In this document: positions 1-7,951 of the stretch, piece by piece
Layout: the number at the start of each line of letters is the position of its first letter
Position numbering within the stretch: the first letter of the stretch is position 1
DNA from: CAYSHJ01 sp964589725
GTDB taxonomy: Bacteria > Planctomycetota > Planctomycetia > Planctomycetales > Planctomycetaceae
NCBI GenBank assembly: GCA_964589725.1
Contig: CAZPUJ010000002.1
Coordinates: 1 to 26,233, forward strand
Reading direction: 5' to 3'
DNA: 26,233 nt
Notes under the pieces: generated by a model
Told to the model about the DNA's origin: nothing
Databases searched by the model: none
What the model saw: only the letters and a program-made list of their open reading frames with translations
Position numbers and translations under genes: made by a program

Positions 1-76
1 TCGTCATGCAGACGACGCCGCAGACAAACAGCACGGCTCCCACGAACAACAACGGATTCGGTCCAATCGCTTCCAT
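1..76 (-). CDS. nuoK: NADH-quinone oxidoreductase subunit K (5' end only)
   Basis: Partial gene running off the left edge. The 25 visible codons start at an ATG at 76 and read MEAIGPNPLLFVGAVLFVCG and then VVCMT, a short polar start followed by the first hydrophobic helix, as in the N-terminus of NuoK/Nqo11, a three-helix proton-pumping membrane subunit of complex I. It lies 20 bases downstream of nuoJ on the same strand, and J-K is the standard order in nuo operons, so the call rests on context as much as on the short sequence. Nothing about the rest of the protein can be judged. Confidence 0.75.
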   Translation of the reverse strand, partial: MEAIGPNPLLFVGAVLFVCGVVCMT

Positions 77-96
77 AGTTTCTCGGTTCGGTGGGG

Positions 97-786
97 TCAG
101 GTTGGATTCACGCGACGCTTGGCCCGAGCCAAGTACGACGCTCCGATGAGTACGACCAACAGATGCACGGAGACGATTTCAAACGGCAACAAGTAACCGG
201 AACTCAGCGGCGGCGGCTTGGGAGTCGGCGGCGCGGCTCCCGGCAGCGACAAAGCGGCGGCGTCCTTCGCCGGCGTGGCGCTGTCCACTTGCGGGCCGAG
301 ATTCAAATCGCGATCCGCACGCAACGACAGGAAACTCAGTCCTATCGGGCGAGTCGTGTTGCCTTGTTGAGCTTCATTGAAGCCGCGGCGTGTGATCTTT
401 TCGTGCGTGCCGATGGCAATCTTGTGTGCGACGTCATCTTCCCAATTCACCGCCGTGACCGTGCTGCCAACGATCAATAAAAAGATGACTCCAATCCCGC
501 CCGAAAGAATGCCGTCGGCCGCGGAACCTTTGATCCGTACGAACGGGCCGGTCGCCGTCAGCATCACACCGAAGACCAGCAGCACCAATGTCCCGCCGAC
601 GTACACCAGCAATTGCGTCGCGCCGACGAAATCCGCTCCCAAAAGCAGGAACAGCACAGCCGTCGAACCTAACGCCAGCACCAACGAGAACGCCATCCGC
701 ACAACGTTTTGACTGATCGCCACCGAGATCGCTCCCCCGCAGGTCAAAATCGCGAACAGCCAAAAGAGGATCGATTCGACGGTCAT
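97..786 (-). CDS. nuoJ: NADH-quinone oxidoreductase subunit J
   Basis: Membrane subunit of respiratory complex I (NuoJ/ND6), part of the proton channel next to NuoH and NuoK. At 229 residues it is longer than the common NuoJ length (about 165-200). Helix 1 is near residues 5-22, helix 2 around 30-48, and the conserved helix with FVGATQLLVYVGGTLVL at 53-75, where NuoJ bends during turnover. The extra length is a hydrophilic, Pro/Ala-rich insertion at about 115-190, before the last helix (YLLPFEIVSVHLLVVLIGAS). The start overlaps the nuoH stop by 4 bases (ATGA), so the two are translationally coupled. Family identity is secure; the loop insertion may be lineage-specific. Confidence 0.93.
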   Translation of the reverse strand: MTVESILFWLFAILTCGGAISVAISQNVVRMAFSLVLALGSTAVLFLLLGADFVGATQLLVYVGGTLVLLVFGVMLTATGPFVRIKGSAADGILSGGIGVIFLLIVGSTVTAVNWEDDVAHKIAIGTHEKITRRGFNEAQQGNTTRPIGLSFLSLRADRDLNLGPQVDSATPAKDAAALSLPGAAPPTPKPPPLSSGYLLPFEIVSVHLLVVLIGASYLARAKRRVNPT

Positions 787-2078
787 CGCTCACCCCTTTC
801 GGCAGCGGTCGAGCGGACCTGAACGTCACCACCGAATTCAGCAAAACGAGAGTTCGCCGAATTTGCTTGGCCGGGAGCCCGGCGTGAAACATCCGACCGC
901 AATAGCCGCTCCGCAGGGGACGTCGCCGACGGAATCACGGTCGTCCGCTGCATCAGCTTCACCACGACCAGCGGATACGCCACCGTCCCCGCGAACAGAA
1001 AGCAACTGATGGGAATCAGGTACTTCAAGCAGGTCGTCATGACTTGGTCGATGCGCAGGCGAGGCAACGTCCAACGCACCCAAATCTGCACGCACACCAG
1101 AACGGACGCCTTCAACATGAAGATTGTGAAGCCAATCAGATTGGCTACGTAATGACCAACTCCGTCCGGCATCGCGTGCTTCATCGCCGCGATGATTCCC
1201 AAGCCGTCATCCCAGCCGCCGAGGAACAGGACCACGGCCAAACCGCTGACCAGGAACATGCTGGCGTACTCGGCCAAGAAGAAGAACGACCAGCGCATGC
1301 CGCTGTATTCGGTCAGGAAGCCGGCGACCAGTTCGCTTTCGGCTTCGGCTAAGTCAAACGGCGCCCTCTTACAACTGGCCGTCGCACACGTAAAGTACAC
1401 GAAGAAGGCAATGAAATTGAACGGGTGAGCGATGTTCCAATTCCACACCCCCCCGGCTTGAAGCTGAGCGATCTCATTCAGGTTGATCGAGCCGGCCGTC
1501 ACCACGGGACATAAAGCACAAATCGCCATCGGAATTTCGTAGCTGACCATCTGAGCCGATTCGCGCATCGCGCCGAACAGTGCCCACTTCGAACCGCTCG
1601 AATAACCCGCCAAGATCACGCCCAGCACTTCCAGTGACAAGATCCCCAGCGTGAGAAACAGTCCCACGTCTAAACCCAATGCGTCCCAACCCTCCGAGAA
1701 CGGCAGCATCATGTACGCCGCGAACGAGGCCACGACGACGATGTACGGAGCTAGCCGGAACAGCATTCCATCGGCGGCGGCCGGAACCAAATCTTCTTTT
1801 TGAATCAGCTTGACGCCGTCGGCCAAGGATTGCAGCCAACCGAATCGTCCACCGCAGCGCGTCGGTCCCAAACGATCTTGGATGCGGCCCGAGATTTTTC
1901 GCTCGGCCCAAATGAAGACACCAGCCGGCAGACCAAACCAAGCACCCACCAACGCGACATGCACAATCGCGGCCAGGATCATCGCCAGCGTGGCGTCGAT
2001 CTCACATCCGCAAATCGGCAGGTGCTTGCCTTGAAAGAATTCGATCAGCGAGTCGGCGGCCAACAATGGTTGCATCAT
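783..2078 (-). CDS. nuoH: NADH-quinone oxidoreductase subunit H
   Basis: Membrane subunit of complex I (NuoH/ND1) that forms the quinone-binding chamber at the junction with the peripheral arm. The family signature WAERKISGRIQDRLGP is near residues 58-73, the conserved charged stretch with KRAPFDLAEAESELVAGFLT is at about 237-256 and is followed by EYSGM, and several transmembrane helices follow. Length is 431 residues. The last 50 residues after the final helix are a polar, Arg/Ser-rich tail not typical of the family core. Two consecutive ATG codons (2078 and 2075) are possible starts, with no strong ribosome-binding site. It is first in an H-J-K order on the minus strand; the usual nuoI between H and J is missing here and must lie elsewhere or be replaced. 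Confidence 0.95.
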   Translation of the reverse strand: MMQPLLAADSLIEFFQGKHLPICGCEIDATLAMILAAIVHVALVGAWFGLPAGVFIWAERKISGRIQDRLGPTRCGGRFGWLQSLADGVKLIQKEDLVPAAADGMLFRLAPYIVVVASFAAYMMLPFSEGWDALGLDVGLFLTLGILSLEVLGVILAGYSSGSKWALFGAMRESAQMVSYEIPMAICALCPVVTAGSINLNEIAQLQAGGVWNWNIAHPFNFIAFFVYFTCATASCKRAPFDLAEAESELVAGFLTEYSGMRWSFFFLAEYASMFLVSGLAVVLFLGGWDDGLGIIAAMKHAMPDGVGHYVANLIGFTIFMLKASVLVCVQIWVRWTLPRLRIDQVMTTCLKYLIPISCFLFAGTVAYPLVVVKLMQRTTVIPSATSPAERLLRSDVSRRAPGQANSANSRFAEFGGDVQVRSTAAERGER

Positions 2079-2175
2079 CCGATTGGACTTTCAACCCTCA
2101 ACGCCGCTGGCCGAGGGCAAGGAGCGGGAACTATGACAAAACGAAATTGGGGATTCAAGCGACCAGAATCCCGCC

Positions 2176-2946
2176 CTACTTTCGCAACGTCGCGATTCCC
2201 TCGCGCAGTGCCAATTGGTACAGGCTCACGTCGGCTCCGTACGCGAGCAGACGAAAGCCTTTCGCGAGTTGCGTCTGGCCGTCGGCGATGCTGGTGGCCA
2301 GGACGGCCGGAGTCTTGCCGAAATCGCGACACGCTTTCAGCACGCGATCCGTCGCAGCCAAGATGTCCGGATGCTGAAACTGACCCGGCAGGCCCAGCGA
2401 GTTGGCCAGGTCATAAAGTCCGATCCACAGTACATCGATTTCAGAGACCGACGCGATCTTTTCGACGCACTCCAACCCGCGAGCCGTTTCAATCTGCGCG
2501 ATCAGCAGCGATTCCTCGTTCGCCGACCGAACCGTTTCCGGAATGTCGACGCCGGTGTAGTCGTCGTGCGCCACGCCAAACGCGGCTCCGCGACGTCCCA
2601 TTGGCGGATACTTGGCCGAGCTGACGATCGTACGCGCCTGCTCTTCCGACTCGACCATCGGGACCATCACGCCCAAGGCTCCCATGTCGAGCACTCGTGC
2701 GATGAAGTGGTACTCGGACGCCGGCACGCGCACGATCGGCACCATGTCGGTACAGCGAGTCGTCGCGACCAGCATGCGAATCGTTTCCACCGACCAGCCG
2801 GTGTGCTCCATGTCGTACACGGCGAACTCGGCCCCAGCGACAGCGGCCGCGCGAGCCACGCCCGTCGTGTTGAACTCGAACATCATCGTGCCAATGACCG
2901 TTTCACCCTGCCGCAAACGCCGTTTCACCGTGTTGGGTCGCATCAA
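2176..2946 (-). CDS. HpcH/HpaI aldolase family protein (2-keto-3-deoxy-acid aldolase type)
   Basis: Class II, metal-dependent pyruvate aldolase of the HpcH/HpaI family, which cleaves 2-oxo-3-deoxy sugar acids or 4-hydroxy-2-oxo acids to pyruvate plus an aldehyde in the cytoplasm. Its 256 residues match the family length. Visible landmarks are GAEFAVYDMEHTGWS (the E/D-H segment near residues 37-51), the PIVRVP strand at about 70, GALGVMVPMVES at about 89-100, the metal-ligand segment IAQIETARGLE (Glu near 150), and the second metal Asp in WIGLYDLANSLG at about 175. The more common form of that motif is GPxDLS, so this is a variant. It lies 97 bases upstream of nuoH on the same strand; a shared transcript is possible but the functions are unrelated. 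The substrate cannot be assigned. Confidence 0.88.
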   Translation of the reverse strand: MMRPNTVKRRLRQGETVIGTMMFEFNTTGVARAAAVAGAEFAVYDMEHTGWSVETIRMLVATTRCTDMVPIVRVPASEYHFIARVLDMGALGVMVPMVESEEQARTIVSSAKYPPMGRRGAAFGVAHDDYTGVDIPETVRSANEESLLIAQIETARGLECVEKIASVSEIDVLWIGLYDLANSLGLPGQFQHPDILAATDRVLKACRDFGKTPAVLATSIADGQTQLAKGFRLLAYGADVSLYQLALREGIATLRK

Positions 2947-3053
2947 TCACTCCTTGGCTGGATGGAATTCAACGTCGGCGGGCAAGATAGCCGTTGTACG
3001 GCCACAAATGAATTGGTTCTCGTTCAGGCTGCATAACAGCAATTCACAAATCC

Positions 3054-3150
3054 GTAGCCCAGGCCCTTGTGGCCTGAGTGATTCCGCGTCTGAAATGAGC
3101 CACTCAGGCCACAATGGCTTAGGAGACGAGGCCACAAGGGCCTGGGCTAC
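3054..3150. repeat. palindromic intergenic element with three arms
   Basis: A 22-base arm at 3054-3075 (GTAGCCCAGGCCCTTGTGGC and CT) is matched perfectly by its inverted copy at 3129-3150. Inside, the 14 bases at 3067-3080 (TTGTGGCCTGAGTG) are also perfectly inverted at 3101-3114. The 5' arm can therefore pair with either of two downstream partners, giving alternative stem-loops. The element sits between the divergent aldolase and glycosidase-like genes. It carries no gene and looks like a non-autonomous, REP/MITE-type repeat. Confidence 0.85.
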
Positions 3151-3230
3151 AGGCGTCATTTGAGTCAGCATTCGAGTAAAATCGAAGTTCGTATTCCAGT
3201 TCCGCTGCGAGTCTTCAAGGAATCCGCGAC

Positions 3231-5108
3231 ATGCAACATTTCGTCTTGGCCAGTCTTCTGAGTTTGATCCTCACGGCGAATGCCTTCGCGCAGGTTTCCA
3301 CTTCTCAACCGAATGTGGCTTCGCCGAGTACGCCACGACCGCGCGTCGAGTTTACGCGCATGGTGGCTCATTGGGCCGAGTATTCCGATCCCGGCTATTT
3401 GCCGTTCATCGAGGCGGCTCAGCCGGACATCGCTCAGGTCGGGTTTTATGGAGCTCACTTTTGGAGCCTCGCGCACACGCCGCACGGCAAAGGGTATCCG
3501 GCTCACTTTCCGCTGGTTGGCTTGGCGGAGAATCGCGAGTGGCTTGCGAACCTCAACAAAGAACTGCATGCGCGCGGCGCGAAGGTCGTCGGACATATCA
3601 ACGTCAAGTTTTTGGTCGGAGATCCCGACAGCCCGAAGACCGACAACGAACCGGGCGGCCCGCGCGGATTCTTCAAGTTTTATCGCGACCTGTGGAATGA
3701 AGAGTGGCTCGGTAAGAAGCCGGTTGACGATCCGCTCGATCTGCTGGAGAAAGACGCCGACGGCAAGCCGATCACGAACAACGAGTACAGCATTGGCGGC
3801 ATGAAAGAGTATTGGGGCTGCCTAAACAATCCGCATTGGCGAGCTGTCTTAAAGGCCTGGACGAAGCACGGCATCGAGCTCGGCTGTGACGGCTTCGTGA
3901 TCAACTACTTTTATCGGCACGACTGCTTGTGTCCGCATTGCGTCTCGGCATTCAAAGCGCACCTCACGGAGCGGTTCACGGCCAAGGAATTGAATCGCCA
4001 ATTTCAAATCGCCGATTTGAAATCGCATCGCTTCACCGAGATCGTCAGTTGGCACAATCCGAACGAATCGACGCCGCTGCGGCGCGAGATGCTTCGCTTC
4101 TCGCAGATCGCCAACAAGCTGGCGTTCGACGACGTGTTCGTGAAGTACGGCCGGTCGATCAAGCCCGACTTGATCGTGTCGCAGTGGAATCACCTGGGAA
4201 ACTTCAACCAACTCAACGGTGACGAGCGTTGCATGCTGCCTTCGGACCTGTGGGGCCGCGATGAGGATTACCTCTGGTACAGTACCGGCGGCGCCGCGTG
4301 CTTCACCGATTTAGCCGAAGGTTACCTTGGTGAAGGGACGTTGCAGGCGAGGTACATCCGCGGCTCATTCGACGACAAGCCGTTCACGCTCGGCAAGTAT
4401 GAGCACACTCGCATTCGAGTGACGATCGCCGAACTGGCCGCCAACGGTGGCACGCCGATGGGCTTTTACACGCGATTCAAAGAACCCGAGGCGCTGACCG
4501 AGATCGTCCGTTACTACCAATTCATGAAGCGGTACGACGACCTGTTCCGTGCAAACCGGCCGCAGTCGGAAGTTCTGCTGCTGTTCCCGCGCCGCAAAAT
4601 TCACGACGGTGACCTCGCGCCGCTGGAGCGATTTCGCGAAACGGGCACGCGACTGCTCGACGATCACGTGCTGTTCGATATCCGTCCGGATGACAGCGTC
4701 ACTCCAGAGATCGCGGCGACGTATCGGCAAGTCATCTCGCTCGGCGACACGGGCAAGAAGACACCGTTGCCCGAAGACCTCAGCCGGTTCGAAATCCCGA
4801 AGACCGTGCGCGTCTCACTATCAAGACCCGCGTCGCTCGACGAACTGACACTGCACTTCGTGAACTACAACCGCGAGGAGCCCAAGGAAAAGCGAAGCGC
4901 TGGCGGAGGCATCAAGGACGAGAAGCCAATCCCGGTCGAACCGTTCCGCATCGACCTGCGATTGCCCGATGCTCGCCAAGTCCATTCCGTCGAATTCCTC
5001 ACGCCAGAAAACCCCGAACCCGTGAAGCTCAACTTCGAGCAATCCGGCCAGCGCCTGCGTTGCAGCGTCGAAAAGTTTCTCGTGTACGGCGTTGTGCGAA
5101 TTCGGTAA
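3231..5108 (+). CDS. secreted glycoside-hydrolase-like TIM-barrel protein
   Basis: A 625-residue protein with a clear signal peptide (MQHFVLASLLSLILTANAFA, cleavage expected after AFA), so exported. The start ATG is preceded by AAGGAA at an 8-base spacing. The body reads like a sugar-hydrolase (beta/alpha)8 barrel related to GH42/GH29-like proteins: an opening VAHWAEYSDPGYLPFIEAAQ, a strand ARGAKVVGHINVKFL at about 118-132, GCDGFVINYFYRHDCLCPHC at 220-239, and SIKPDLIVSQWNHLGNFNQ near 310. The CLCPHC pair of cysteine dyads is typical of such uncharacterised putative glycosidases. The last 150 residues look like a beta-sandwich domain. Catalytic acids cannot be named from sequence alone. It stands alone between the palindrome and a toxin-antitoxin remnant. 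The substrate is unknown, and a non-enzymatic role is possible. Confidence 0.6.
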   Translation: MQHFVLASLLSLILTANAFAQVSTSQPNVASPSTPRPRVEFTRMVAHWAEYSDPGYLPFIEAAQPDIAQVGFYGAHFWSLAHTPHGKGYPAHFPLVGLAENREWLANLNKELHARGAKVVGHINVKFLVGDPDSPKTDNEPGGPRGFFKFYRDLWNEEWLGKKPVDDPLDLLEKDADGKPITNNEYSIGGMKEYWGCLNNPHWRAVLKAWTKHGIELGCDGFVINYFYRHDCLCPHCVSAFKAHLTERFTAKELNRQFQIADLKSHRFTEIVSWHNPNESTPLRREMLRFSQIANKLAFDDVFVKYGRSIKPDLIVSQWNHLGNFNQLNGDERCMLPSDLWGRDEDYLWYSTGGAACFTDLAEGYLGEGTLQARYIRGSFDDKPFTLGKYEHTRIRVTIAELAANGGTPMGFYTRFKEPEALTEIVRYYQFMKRYDDLFRANRPQSEVLLLFPRRKIHDGDLAPLERFRETGTRLLDDHVLFDIRPDDSVTPEIAATYRQVISLGDTGKKTPLPEDLSRFEIPKTVRVSLSRPASLDELTLHFVNYNREEPKEKRSAGGGIKDEKPIPVEPFRIDLRLPDARQVHSVEFLTPENPEPVKLNFEQSGQRLRCSVEKFLVYGVVRIR

Positions 5109-5205
5109 CCTGGCACTCGTTCGGAGCGACGACATTCAACAGTTGCGAGGACAAACCGGAGGACGACCGCTGAAAGACATTCTGCGGGATCTGTCCGCCT
5201 CATGA
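5107..5205 (+). pseudogene. antitoxin-like C-terminal remnant
   Basis: An open frame upstream of the toxin-like fragment reads NLALVRSDDIQQLRGQTGGR and continues PLKDILRDLSAS before TGA. It has no start codon after the stop of the preceding gene (5106-5108 lies in another frame), so only the end of a gene remains. Its TGA overlaps the next ATG in the ATGA arrangement usual for antitoxin-toxin pairs. The antitoxin call is an inference from that overlap and from the identity of the downstream fragment. Confidence 0.4.
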
Positions 5206-5264
5206 AGTACACGGTGCTGTGGATACCGTCGGCGGAACGAAAGTTGGCCGAATTATTGAACACG
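5202..5264 (+). pseudogene. RelE/ParE-type toxin N-terminal remnant
   Basis: The first 20 codons (MKYTVLWIPSAERKLAELLN) match the N-terminal beta strand and first helix of RelE/ParE-superfamily toxins, which commonly open as MxYxVxWxPxAExxLxxL. After residue 20 the similarity ends, a palindromic repeat begins, and the frame runs on into the DUF1501 leader. The toxin is therefore truncated by about 75 residues and cannot be functional. The rest was presumably lost when the repeat or the DUF1501 gene arrived. Confidence 0.5.
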
Positions 5265-5285
5265 AGTAGTGCAGAATCCCGCGAG

Positions 5286-5306
5286 CCACCGGGGCAAGCC
5301 CGGTGG
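5286..5306. repeat. REP-like hairpin
   Basis: Perfect 8-bp stem CCACCGGG / CCCGGTGG with a 5-base loop (GCAAG). It lies between the truncated toxin and the DUF1501 start, at the point where toxin similarity ends. It could mark the deletion or insertion junction. There is no T-run behind it, so it is not a typical terminator. Confidence 0.6.
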
Positions 5307-5333
5307 GGTCGGTGGCAGTTGGGGAAACGAGCG

Positions 5334-7472
5334 ATGAGGCGTCGAGAGGTTCTCGCTGTCGGTGGCATGGCTGGGCTGACGGCGAGTCTTCCGGCATGGT
5401 TGCAAGCTCAAGAGCGAGCGGGATTGCAAAAGCCGGTCGAGAGTCGCGCGTTCGGCAAGGCGAAGTCGGTGCTGTTGCTGTTTCTGTCGGGTGGGCCGCC
5501 GCAGCATGAGACGTTTGATCCGAAGCCGGCGGCGCCGGCCGAGATTCGTGGGCCGTTTAATCCGATCAGTACCTCGGTGCCGGGGATTCACTTCTGCGAG
5601 TTGCTGCCACGCACCGCGCTGCGAGCGCATCGGCTGGCGGTCATTCGGTCGATGTTCACGAACAACAACATTCACGGCGGCAGTGGCTATTGGGTGCTGA
5701 CGGGGCGACAACTGCAATCGGGTGATGGGGAGAATGCTCTGCCGGGCGATTGGCCGAACCTCGCGTCGATCGTCAAGCTTCTGCGGCCCAGCGAACGCTT
5801 GCCGGCACTCTCGGCGGTCACGCTGCCGGAGTTGTTCATCGGCAACGGCGGCAACATCGAGGCGGGCCAGTTCGGTGGCATCCTCGGTCCGCAGTGGAGC
5901 CCTGAACTCATCGAGTGTAAGCCGGCCGACAAAGCGAAAAGCTTTCAACTCGGCGGCATGTACTCGCCACGAGTCTCCGGCGAACAGATGAAACAACGAG
6001 TGACATTGCTCGAAGCCCTTGGTCGAACTTTCGACGGTTCGCCGCGTAGCGCCGTCGTGCAGGTTCACGACAAAGTCACGCAGCAAGCGTTCGAGTTGCT
6101 GACTTCGGGCGGCGCTCGGCAAGCGTTCAATTTGCACGAGGAGCCAGACTCGGTGCGCGACCGCTACGGCCGTTATCCGTGGGGCCAAAGCGTGCTGCTC
6201 GGCCGGCGGTTGATTGAAGCGGGTGTCCGTTTCGTCACGGTCAACTGGCCGCGCATCCCTGGCGACCGAGGTGTCGACAATCCGCTGTGGGACACGCACG
6301 CGCGCAACGCCGATCGCATGGAAGATGTGCTCGCCCCGCAGTTCGACGTCACGTTTGCCGCACTGCTGGACGATCTGCAAGAGCGCGGCTTGCTCGATGA
6401 AACGCTCGTGGTGGCTGTCGGCGAATTCGGTCGTACTCCGCGCATCAACGCCAACGCCGGCCGAGATCATTGGGGGCCAGTGATGAACGCCGTGCTCGCC
6501 GGAGCGGGCATTTCCGGCGGCCAAATCTACGGCAGCAGCGACAAGCAAGGCGCGTATCCCGCCGCCGATCCCGTCAGCGCCGGGCATCTCGCCGCGACGA
6601 TCTTTCATCTCGTCGGCATCAACACGCAGGGCACGTTTCGCGACAAAGTTGGTCGAGAACTCAGCGTCAGCGACGCCGAGCCGCTCTTCAAACTGCTCGG
6701 CGAAAGCACTGAGCGCTTGTCTGACGGCCCCCTCTCCCCCTGGGAGAGGGCTGGGGTGAGGGATCCATCGAGCAACAGTCTCGCGTTGCATCACCAACCA
6801 CCCGCGCCCGACCTCGCTCGTGTTCCGCCGTTCCGCGAAGGCTCGCTGCGACATCCCGATTTCACAGCCACCGAATCACTGCTCCCCGCCGACGCTCCCG
6901 CCAGCCCGAAGGGTTGGCGAGCCTCGCCGCTCGTCGATCCAATCACCAGCGTCTTCGGAGTCCGGCTGCTTCAGAACAACGCCGCGCTCGGTCTCTGGCC
7001 GAATCGCGCCGCTGAAAACGCCACGATCCCGGCGCAGGCTCAAGCGATCTTGGCTCAACAAATCCTCGACCCGCAAGCCGGCCACTTCACAGCCAAGGCG
7101 ATCATTGCCGGCGATGGCTCGACTCGCGAACCGTTCGAGCAATTCTTCCTCAAGCACTTCCGCTGTCGCCTGACGATGTTCCGCTTCAATGAACCCTCGA
7201 AGTCGGCGCTCCAACGTACGGAACTCGCGTCGGTCGAATTCTCACCGACCTGGCTCGACCCGCAGCAGCCGGCATGGCAAACCATCATCCTCGAAAAGCA
7301 ACTCGCCCCCGCCGCACTCGGCGCGAATTTTTCATTCGGCCTGGGCATCGGCGTCGCGCTGCACCTCGAACGCAAGAGCGACGGCCCGTTGCCCATCACC
7401 GTCGAACTTGGCGATGCCTTCTTGCGAGTCCAGCGAATCGACGTGGATTTCCAAGGCTGGCAGATCGCCTGA
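5334..7472 (+). CDS. DUF1501 family protein with unusual C-terminal extension
   Basis: DUF1501 proteins belong to the alkaline-phosphatase/sulfatase-like fold, are abundant in planctomycetes, and often pair with DUF1549/DUF1553 cytochrome-type proteins. The start was set at ATG 5334 because it opens a Tat-like leader (MRRREVLAVGGMAGLTASLP). Family landmarks follow: LLFLSGGPPQHETFDPKP at about 46-63, IRSMFTNNNIHGGSGYW at about 107, DTHARNADRMEDVL, and AVGEFGRTPRINANAGRDHW around 360-380. The usual domain ends near residue 460. The reading frame then crosses a repeat that yields PLSPWERAGVR and continues for about 230 residues with no family I recognise, giving 712 residues instead of about 430-480. 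An in-frame toxin fragment lies upstream of the chosen start. No DUF1549/1553 partner is present here. Confidence 0.85.
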   Translation: MRRREVLAVGGMAGLTASLPAWLQAQERAGLQKPVESRAFGKAKSVLLLFLSGGPPQHETFDPKPAAPAEIRGPFNPISTSVPGIHFCELLPRTALRAHRLAVIRSMFTNNNIHGGSGYWVLTGRQLQSGDGENALPGDWPNLASIVKLLRPSERLPALSAVTLPELFIGNGGNIEAGQFGGILGPQWSPELIECKPADKAKSFQLGGMYSPRVSGEQMKQRVTLLEALGRTFDGSPRSAVVQVHDKVTQQAFELLTSGGARQAFNLHEEPDSVRDRYGRYPWGQSVLLGRRLIEAGVRFVTVNWPRIPGDRGVDNPLWDTHARNADRMEDVLAPQFDVTFAALLDDLQERGLLDETLVVAVGEFGRTPRINANAGRDHWGPVMNAVLAGAGISGGQIYGSSDKQGAYPAADPVSAGHLAATIFHLVGINTQGTFRDKVGRELSVSDAEPLFKLLGESTERLSDGPLSPWERAGVRDPSSNSLALHHQPPAPDLARVPPFREGSLRHPDFTATESLLPADAPASPKGWRASPLVDPITSVFGVRLLQNNAALGLWPNRAAENATIPAQAQAILAQQILDPQAGHFTAKAIIAGDGSTREPFEQFFLKHFRCRLTMFRFNEPSKSALQRTELASVEFSPTWLDPQQPAWQTIILEKQLAPAALGANFSFGLGIGVALHLERKSDGPLPITVELGDAFLRVQRIDVDFQGWQIA
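6728..6762. repeat. CCCTCTCCC/GGGAGAGGG hairpin repeat inside a coding region
   Basis: Stem CCCTCTCCC (6730-6738) and GGGAGAGGG (6742-6750) with a 3-base loop, followed by CTGGGGTGAGGG. This is a form of a very common dispersed bacterial repeat, normally intergenic. Here it is read in frame inside the DUF1501 gene and encodes PLSPWERAGVR, a peptide often seen in proteins that absorbed this repeat. Confidence 0.8.
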
Positions 7473-7622
7473 TTGACTGGCACGTTCCCATGCGGAGCAA
7501 GGTGGAGCAAGGTGGACATCGTGCAGGCCATGCAAGAACAGGACGAAGTGCTCGACGGCATCATCCACCAGATGCAGGCGGAGCGTCGGCTCACGAGAGG
7601 TTTTCGCATTGATTTGCGGCTC

Positions 7623-7729
7623 GGCGAACGGGGGGCGTCAGCCCCCTGGTTGAAGCGAGAGCCATAACCACAACCAATCCAAAACGACCAGCACCGCAAC
7701 CAGGAGCCTAACGCCTCCCGTTCGTCGCC
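7623..7729. repeat. diverged copy of the 29-bp inverted-repeat element
   Basis: The left arm at 7623-7652 (GGCGAACGGGGGGCGTCAGC and on) and the right arm at 7697-7729 are inverted relatives of each other with several mismatches. Both match the arms of the elements at 10207-10288 and 11183-11262. The spacer is 44 bases, longer than in the other copies (about 22-24). It is a third, older member of the same element family within 4 kb. Confidence 0.7.
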
Positions 7730-7922
7730 CACCCTGACGCTCGACAAGCTGCGTCGGGCCATCGCCACCCGCTGCCTGGACCGCCTCGCCCGCGCGTGGG
7801 ACGAGATGCTGCAATGGCTCGTGGCCTACAAGAAACAGCCCCCCCCACCTGCGAGTTCGCAAAGACGCTCCGGCTCCGTGGACCGCGTTGCCGTCGGTAA
7901 ATGGACCTATCGACCTGCCCCT

Positions 7923-7951
7923 TTGTTCGCTCCGCGCAGCTATGCCATAAT
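7923..7951 (+). promoter_or_regulatory. possible sigma-70-type promoter for the kinase gene
   Basis: TTGTTC at 7923-7928 and CATAAT at 7946-7951 are separated by 17 bases. The -10 box matches 5 of 6 consensus positions, the -35 box only 3 of 6. It lies about 160 bases upstream of the kinase start. Planctomycete promoters are poorly defined, so this is tentative. Confidence 0.3.

Noticed and set aside
2947..3171. 74-codon minus-strand frame upstream of the aldolase
   Set aside because: It reads through the palindromic element and shows no domain or ribosome site; treated as non-coding.
5253..6854. 533-codon open frame on the minus strand opposite the DUF1501 gene
   Set aside because: Exact shadow of a clear family member; its translation is rich in Arg, Gln and His with no domain. 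Long antisense frames are expected in GC-rich DNA.
7473..7667. 64-codon plus-strand frame after the DUF1501 gene
   Set aside because: It overlaps two repeat fragments, its end is repeat-encoded, and no family is recognised.
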